Part shown: positions 59,318 to 64,000 of the stretch, piece after piece
Layout: each line of letters opens with the position of its first letter
Position numbering within the stretch: position 1 is the stretch's first letter
NCBI GenBank assembly: GCA_964403505.1
Contig: CAYOFP010000007.1
Coordinates: 1 to 64,000 of the forward strand
DNA from: CAKSEI01 sp964403505
Lineage (GTDB): Bacteria; Bacillota; Clostridia; Oscillospirales; CAG-272
Direction of reading: 5' to 3'
DNA length: 64,000 nt
Position numbers and translations under genes: made by a program
The notes under the pieces: generated by a model
What the model was told of the DNA's origin: nothing
Database searches by the model: none
Seen by the model: only the letters and a program-made list of their open reading frames with translations

Positions 59318-61609
59318 ATGGAACTGTGTGCAAGATGCCACCAAAGATATGCGGTCGTATATATACAGCGCATTGACAATAATGAAACAAAAAGCGAGGG
59401 AATTTGCTTAAAATGCGCAAAGGAACTCGGCATAAAGCCCATTAATGATATGATGGATAAAATGGGTATAGACGAGGAGGCTCTCGAGCGCATCGACGAT
59501 GAGATGGAGGGTCTCATCGCCGCAGGTGCAGAAGACGGAGAAGGGGATACCGAGGGCAAGGCGCCTGCCGTTGATTTCAGTAAGATATTCGGCGGCCTCG
59601 GTCATATGGGAGCACCGAAAGAAGAGCCCGAGACAAAGGGCAAGGACGAAAAAAAATCGGAAAAAAAGCCCAAAAAGAAGTTTTTGAATGAGTATTGTCT
59701 CGACCTGACTGCAAAGGCGGCAAGGGGCGAGATGGATGCAATCATCGGCAGAGAAAGGGAGCTTTCCCGCCTGATTCAGATACTTTTGCGCCGTCAGAAG
59801 AATAACCCCTGTCTGATCGGCGAGCCAGGCGTAGGTAAGACTGCAATCGCCGAGGCGCTTGCGCAGAAGATCGTGCGCGGCGATGTCCCGTATAAGCTTC
59901 GGGATAAGGAGGTCCATCTGCTCGATCTTACCTCTATCGTTGCCGGAACACAGTTCCGCGGTCAGTTTGAGCAGAGGATAAAGGGACTGATCAACGAGTG
60001 CAAAAAGCTCGGTAATATCATTCTCGTTATAGATGAGGTGCACAGCATTGTCGGTGCAGGCGACGCCGAGGGAAGTATGAATGCGGCGAATATCTTAAAG
60101 CCTGCGCTGTCCCGCGGAGAGATACAGCTGATCGGTGCAACTACCCTTACCGAGTACAGAAAATATATCGAGAAGGATTCAGCGCTCGAGCGCCGTTTTC
60201 AACCTATAATCATAGAAGAACCGTCGATCGAAGATTCGGTGAAGATGCTCACGGGCATTAAAGGGTATTATGAGTCGTACCATGGCGTCAATATATCCGA
60301 GCAGACTGTGCGCCGTGCGGTGACTCTTTCCGAGCGGTACATCACAGACAGATTTTTGCCCGATAAAGCCATCGATCTGCTCGATGAGGCGAGCGCATAT
60401 CTGTCTCTGAATTCGCCTGTCATCGAGAGGTATAATGAGATCGTTGACCGCCTTGCGGCAATCAGGCGTGACCGTGCGGCTCTTGAAGCGGATGATGATA
60501 CAAAGGATTCCGAGCTCGAGGAGAAGTACCGTGCGCTTGCCGATGCAAAAGCAGAGGAGATGCGCTTGGAAGAGGAAAAGCAACAGCTCGAGAGCGAGAA
60601 AGCTCACGTGATGCTCTCTGATGAGGATCTCGCACGTGTGATAGAGATATGGACAGGCATACCTGCCTCAAATATAACAGAGCATGAATTTGAAAAAATA
60701 GATAAGCTTTCGGGTAAGCTAAAGGAGCGGATCATCGGACAGGACGATGCCATAGAGGTCCTTGTAAAAGCGATCAAGAGAAACAGGGCAGGGGTGTCTT
60801 ATAAAAAGAAGCCTGCATCGTTTATTTTTGCGGGACCTACGGGCGTCGGTAAGACCGAGCTTGTCAAAACACTCGCAAACGAGCTTTTTGATTCTCCCGA
60901 GACGCTCATACGTCTTGATATGTCGGAATTTATGGAGAAGCACTCCGTTTCGCGTATCATCGGTTCTCCCCCCGGATATGTCGGATATGACGATGCCGGT
61001 CAGCTGACCGAGAAGATACGCCGCAAGCCATACTCAGTCATCCTGTTTGACGAGATAGAGAAGGCACATGCCGATGTCATGAATATCCTCCTGCAGATAC
61101 TCGATGACGGCAGAATAACCGACTCTCACGGTAAGACCGTGAATTTCGAGAATACCGTTATCATAATGACGACAAACGCAGGCTCTCAGGGGAATTCTAA
61201 CTCTGCCGGTTTTTCCGATTCGCTTTCCTTTGCGACATCCGACCGCACGATGAAGGCGCTGAACGAATTTTTGCGTCCCGAGTTCTTAAACCGTGTCGAT
61301 GCGATCATTACATTCAATCACCTGAGTGAGGATGATTTTGTGAAGATAGCATATCTTATGCTTGGCGATTTCAGAGATACGCTTGCCGATAAGGGTATCA
61401 AGGTAAGCTATACCGATTCCGCCGTGCGGTATATTGCGAAAAAAGCATACAGCGTAAAGTACGGTGCGCGTAATATGCGCCGCTTTATCCAGACAGAGGT
61501 CGAGGACGAGGTTGCAAATGTCATCATTTCCAGCCATGGCGGACTTCTTTCGGCAGTAAGCATAGATCACGACAAGGATAATGACAAATTGGAGATAAGC
61601 TGCATTTAA
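59318..61609 (+). CDS. ClpC-like AAA+ unfoldase with N-terminal zinc finger
   Basis: 763 aa. Instead of the ClpN domain the N-terminus has a four-cysteine zinc finger (C4, C7, C30, C33; CARCHQRY and CLKC), like the McsA/UvrB-linked fingers, then an acidic linker to residue 120. Two AAA+ modules follow: Walker A at 168-176 (GEPGVGKTA) and 506-513 (GPTGVGKT), with a coiled-coil M domain between. The segment SAGFSDS after IIMTTNAGS sits where the ClpP-binding loop (VGF/IGF) is found, so ClpP partnership is likely. Its TAA overlaps by one base the ATG of the P-type ATPase homologue. Confidence 0.9.
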   Translation: MELCARCHQRYAVVYIQRIDNNETKSEGICLKCAKELGIKPINDMMDKMGIDEEALERIDDEMEGLIAAGAEDGEGDTEGKAPAVDFSKIFGGLGHMGAPKEEPETKGKDEKKSEKKPKKKFLNEYCLDLTAKAARGEMDAIIGRERELSRLIQILLRRQKNNPCLIGEPGVGKTAIAEALAQKIVRGDVPYKLRDKEVHLLDLTSIVAGTQFRGQFEQRIKGLINECKKLGNIILVIDEVHSIVGAGDAEGSMNAANILKPALSRGEIQLIGATTLTEYRKYIEKDSALERRFQPIIIEEPSIEDSVKMLTGIKGYYESYHGVNISEQTVRRAVTLSERYITDRFLPDKAIDLLDEASAYLSLNSPVIERYNEIVDRLAAIRRDRAALEADDDTKDSELEEKYRALADAKAEEMRLEEEKQQLESEKAHVMLSDEDLARVIEIWTGIPASNITEHEFEKIDKLSGKLKERIIGQDDAIEVLVKAIKRNRAGVSYKKKPASFIFAGPTGVGKTELVKTLANELFDSPETLIRLDMSEFMEKHSVSRIIGSPPGYVGYDDAGQLTEKIRRKPYSVILFDEIEKAHADVMNILLQILDDGRITDSHGKTVNFENTVIIMTTNAGSQGNSNSAGFSDSLSFATSDRTMKALNEFLRPEFLNRVDAIITFNHLSEDDFVKIAYLMLGDFRDTLADKGIKVSYTDSAVRYIAKKAYSVKYGARNMRRFIQTEVEDEVANVIISSHGGLLSAVSIDHDKDNDKLEISCI

Positions 61610-64000
61610 TGAAGAAATGGTATGATGCCTCAAGGGATTCTGTCCTTTTTGAGCTTCAAAGCAATGCAAATACCGGACTTTCAAGAGACGAGGCAAAAAA
61701 GCGTCTCAGGAAAAACGGAATCAACAGAATATATCCCGTTCCGAAGGGGCATTTCCGAGAGTATCTTTTGCATATACTGACGGATTTTACCTCGATTATT
61801 CTGATGATATCTGCTATTGTATGTGTGATATTCCGTCACGATGTATCGGCTTTTGTTATCGCCTTGACTGTTTTTGTGAGCTACGCACTTTGCGCAGTAG
61901 TTTATCTGCGCGCACAAAAGGTTCTTGACAATATGGGCAAGTTTGCACTACCTGTGGCGAAGGTGCTCCGTGATGCGAGGCTGTATCTGGCACGTTCGGA
62001 GCAGGTAGTGGCAGGAGACGTGATCTATTTATGCACGGGCGACGTCGTGCCGTGCGACTGCCGCCTGCTTGAGTCGAGCGAGCTTGCTGTTAATGAGAAT
62101 GTGCTCCATCCCGGTGCGGTATGCGTACAGAAGGATGCTGATTTTCTTCCGACAGAGCTTCTCGATGAGCGTGAGCAGATGAATATGCTCTTCGCCGGAA
62201 CATACATAGTTAACGGGACATGTAAGGCGGTCGCATGCGTTACCGGCTCTGATACACTTCTGCGTAAGAAACGCCTCTCGAAGCCGCTTGTGTCGCACGA
62301 TAATCTGCTTATCCTTGATAAAATTCGGAGATTTTGCGGTGTTTTCAGCATCGCTATGTTGTCGCTTGTCACCGTATTTGTCATACTTTCCCTTTTTATC
62401 GGATTCGGTGATCTGTTTGACACCCTGCTTTCCGGATTGTCTCTTGCCGTTGCTTCGATGGCAGAGATGTATGTTGCATTTTGTTATATTGTGATCGCAT
62501 GCGGCGTATTCAGGTCGCTTCGTCAGTATAAGGATGTAAATGCCGGCGCACTGATCAAGAACTCGTCCGAGCTTGACCTCATAAGCCGTATAAGCTGTAT
62601 CGCCGCGCCTCGCGACGGGTGCTTTGTTCTTGGAGATTTTGAGATAGAGCAGATAAATTGCGATGATATTATGCACGGCGTAAAAGATGAAGATTTCATC
62701 GAAAAATGTAAGGATATTTTGGAACTGGCGGTAGTTTCCACGGGACTTTTCGGTTCAAAAAATCTTGTTGAAATAAATAAAGCAGGAAAGAATGCATTTT
62801 CAAGCGAGGAAGATGCGATCATCAACTGTGCAAGGGAACATGCGATCTATAACTATAATCTCGATAAGCAATATACATTGATCGAGCATATGCCGCAGGA
62901 CTCTGAAAATCTGTTTGATACCTCGCTTGTCGCTTCCGGGTCAGGTTTGATTGCCGTCGTACGCGGAAATGCGACCCGGCTTATCTATCAATGCTCGCAC
63001 AGACGCCTGAACGGAGAGGTGTATGCGATGTCGAATTCCGAGACGAGCGAGCTTTTGCTGGCGGCGAATCGCATGGCGATCGGCGGATACCGTGTGTGCG
63101 CTATAGCCACGAGGGAAACGACTGCGACAGATTTGTCGCATATATCAAAATTACAGCGCAGACTTACCTTTGAGGGCTTTATAGCGTTCAGGGAGACATT
63201 GTTGCCCGATGCTGCAAAGAACATAAAGCAATGTGAGCAGGCAGGAATTAAGGTAATAATGTTTGCAAACGGAGAAAATGAAAATGACAGATTCACCGCA
63301 CGCTCTCTCGGTGTTATTAAAAACGATGAGGAGATAATCACATCTGACGTATTTCGTGATATGTCAGACGGTGTATTTGTTGCCAATGCGAGACGGTATT
63401 CGCTGTATCAGAGATTTACGCCAGACGATAAGAGGAGACTCGTGAATCTGTTGCGATCGGCGGGAGAGACTGTTGCTTTTCTCGGATCCGAGATCGGCGA
63501 GAGTGCGGCAATGTGCGATGCCGATATCGCATACTGTCAGTCCATCACTCTTTCCGCCCGCGCAGACAGAGGCGGTGTTGATACCCTGAACCGGAATGTT
63601 CCGATCTGGGTGTCGGATTCGGCGCAGAGTAACGGCAGGGGATGCGATGCGCTGAAAATAGATACTGATGTAATCGTTTCCATAGCGGATAAAAACGGAA
63701 ACGGCGGAATTAACGCTATAATAAAATCTATTAAAAGTGCCAAAAGCATATATACAAATATCCTTCATATGCTGGCGTATCTTCTCACATCGCAGATAGC
63801 ACGACTTTTCCTCGTAATGCTTACGATATTCACAAAAATAAGTGCGATAACGCCGGTACAGCTTATTATAAGCGGTCTGATCGTAGATCTCGCCGCAGTG
63901 ATAATATATGCTTTTGATCATCATGACGATTTTGTTTTAGGCGAGAAGAACGATATCGAGTCGAAGTTCAGGATACCTGTATCGACCTTCCGAACGTATA
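61609..64000 (+). CDS. P-type ATPase homologue lacking catalytic motifs, partial at 3' end
   Basis: At least 797 aa, open to the window end. The start is ATG 61609 in TAATG with the ClpC-like stop; GGAG lies 14 bases upstream. The P-type ATPase layout is intact: cation-ATPase N domain (GLSRDEAKKRLRKNGIN), membrane pairs near 60-100 and 245-300, A domain (VVAGDVIYLCTGDVVPCDCRLLESSELAVNE), P and N domains, and the late helix IYTNILHMLAYLLTSQIARLF. But the phosphorylation site DKTGT is replaced by APRDGC (333-338), TGES is missing, the PE(G/M)LP helix reads AEMYV (285-289), and GDGxNDxP reads GSEIGESAA (626-634). The frame has no interruption. Confidence 0.85.
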   Translation, partial: MKKWYDASRDSVLFELQSNANTGLSRDEAKKRLRKNGINRIYPVPKGHFREYLLHILTDFTSIILMISAIVCVIFRHDVSAFVIALTVFVSYALCAVVYLRAQKVLDNMGKFALPVAKVLRDARLYLARSEQVVAGDVIYLCTGDVVPCDCRLLESSELAVNENVLHPGAVCVQKDADFLPTELLDEREQMNMLFAGTYIVNGTCKAVACVTGSDTLLRKKRLSKPLVSHDNLLILDKIRRFCGVFSIAMLSLVTVFVILSLFIGFGDLFDTLLSGLSLAVASMAEMYVAFCYIVIACGVFRSLRQYKDVNAGALIKNSSELDLISRISCIAAPRDGCFVLGDFEIEQINCDDIMHGVKDEDFIEKCKDILELAVVSTGLFGSKNLVEINKAGKNAFSSEEDAIINCAREHAIYNYNLDKQYTLIEHMPQDSENLFDTSLVASGSGLIAVVRGNATRLIYQCSHRRLNGEVYAMSNSETSELLLAANRMAIGGYRVCAIATRETTATDLSHISKLQRRLTFEGFIAFRETLLPDAAKNIKQCEQAGIKVIMFANGENENDRFTARSLGVIKNDEEIITSDVFRDMSDGVFVANARRYSLYQRFTPDDKRRLVNLLRSAGETVAFLGSEIGESAAMCDADIAYCQSITLSARADRGGVDTLNRNVPIWVSDSAQSNGRGCDALKIDTDVIVSIADKNGNGGINAIIKSIKSAKSIYTNILHMLAYLLTSQIARLFLVMLTIFTKISAITPVQLIISGLIVDLAAVIIYAFDHHDDFVLGEKNDIESKFRIPVSTFRTY

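Noticed and set aside
1..64000. CRISPR array, prophage, tRNA genes or autonomous insertion sequences
   Set aside because: No regularly spaced direct repeats, integrase, transposase, phage structural gene or tRNA-like cloverleaf was recognised on either strand.

Overview
The window looks like chromosome of an anaerobic, endospore-forming member of the Clostridia, most likely Oscillospirales/Ruminococcaceae. The support is an IspH-S1 fusion gene, spoIVA, sigK, spoIVB and a SPOCS/LysM spore gene, a DUF951 gene, a group II ECF module, RqcH, SLH-domain surface proteins and classical SigA promoters (TTGACA-17-TATAAT). No phage, insertion sequence with a transposase, tRNA or CRISPR array was seen. 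All gene names rest on reading proteins, motifs and context; no database search was possible.

Layout. 150-4855: minus-strand operon flavoprotein-cmk-plsC-ispH/S1. 4905-8095: uracil permease, a DUF523 (TudS-like) desulfurase gene and upp, which together read as uracil and thiouracil salvage; a 323-bp nested-palindrome element sits directly behind the upp stop codon. 8111-17000: asd, a cysteine desulfurase with a lipoprotein, a PfkB kinase-hydrolase-ruvX run, galT-galE and pepD. 17087-21035: a small-peptide gene, then glycosyltransferase, response regulator and histidine kinase. 21043-25705: exported protein, spoIVA-ylmC/ymxH, rpsB-tsf. 25764-32839: methyltransferase, two GNAT-like genes, rqcH, an SLH protein, a RluA-type synthase and a DUF3810 protease-like membrane protein. 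32952-39146: murA, then a more accessory stretch (divergent LspA-like protein, AraC-GNAT regulator, a protein of unknown function behind a duplicated leader motif, and an LRR-SLH surface protein).

39164-47135: P-loop ATPase, TrmH-type methyltransferase and Ppx/GppA on the minus strand, then sigK, SPOCS-LysM and spoIVB. Good SigE and SigF/G promoters can be read here, so this is a sporulation block. RNase P RNA and dusB follow. 47141-50862: minus-strand lipoprotein, MBL hydrolase, CmpB-like membrane protein, cardiolipin synthase and DUF951. 50888-64000: one long plus-strand run ruvCAB, RNA methyltransferase, ecfA1-ecfA2-ecfT-truA, DUF5711, CvpA, a ClpC-like ATPase with an N-terminal zinc finger, and a P-type ATPase homologue that runs off the window.

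The observations most worth a second look are: (1) the last gene has the P-type ATPase fold but has lost every catalytic signature, so it looks like a pseudo-pump, and it is coupled to the ClpC-like gene; (2) the three-way-junction element behind upp; (3) the thiouracil-salvage gene set; (4) the tandem leader motif at 37273-37349; (5) a lone short peptide with its own promoter and terminator at 17087-17560.
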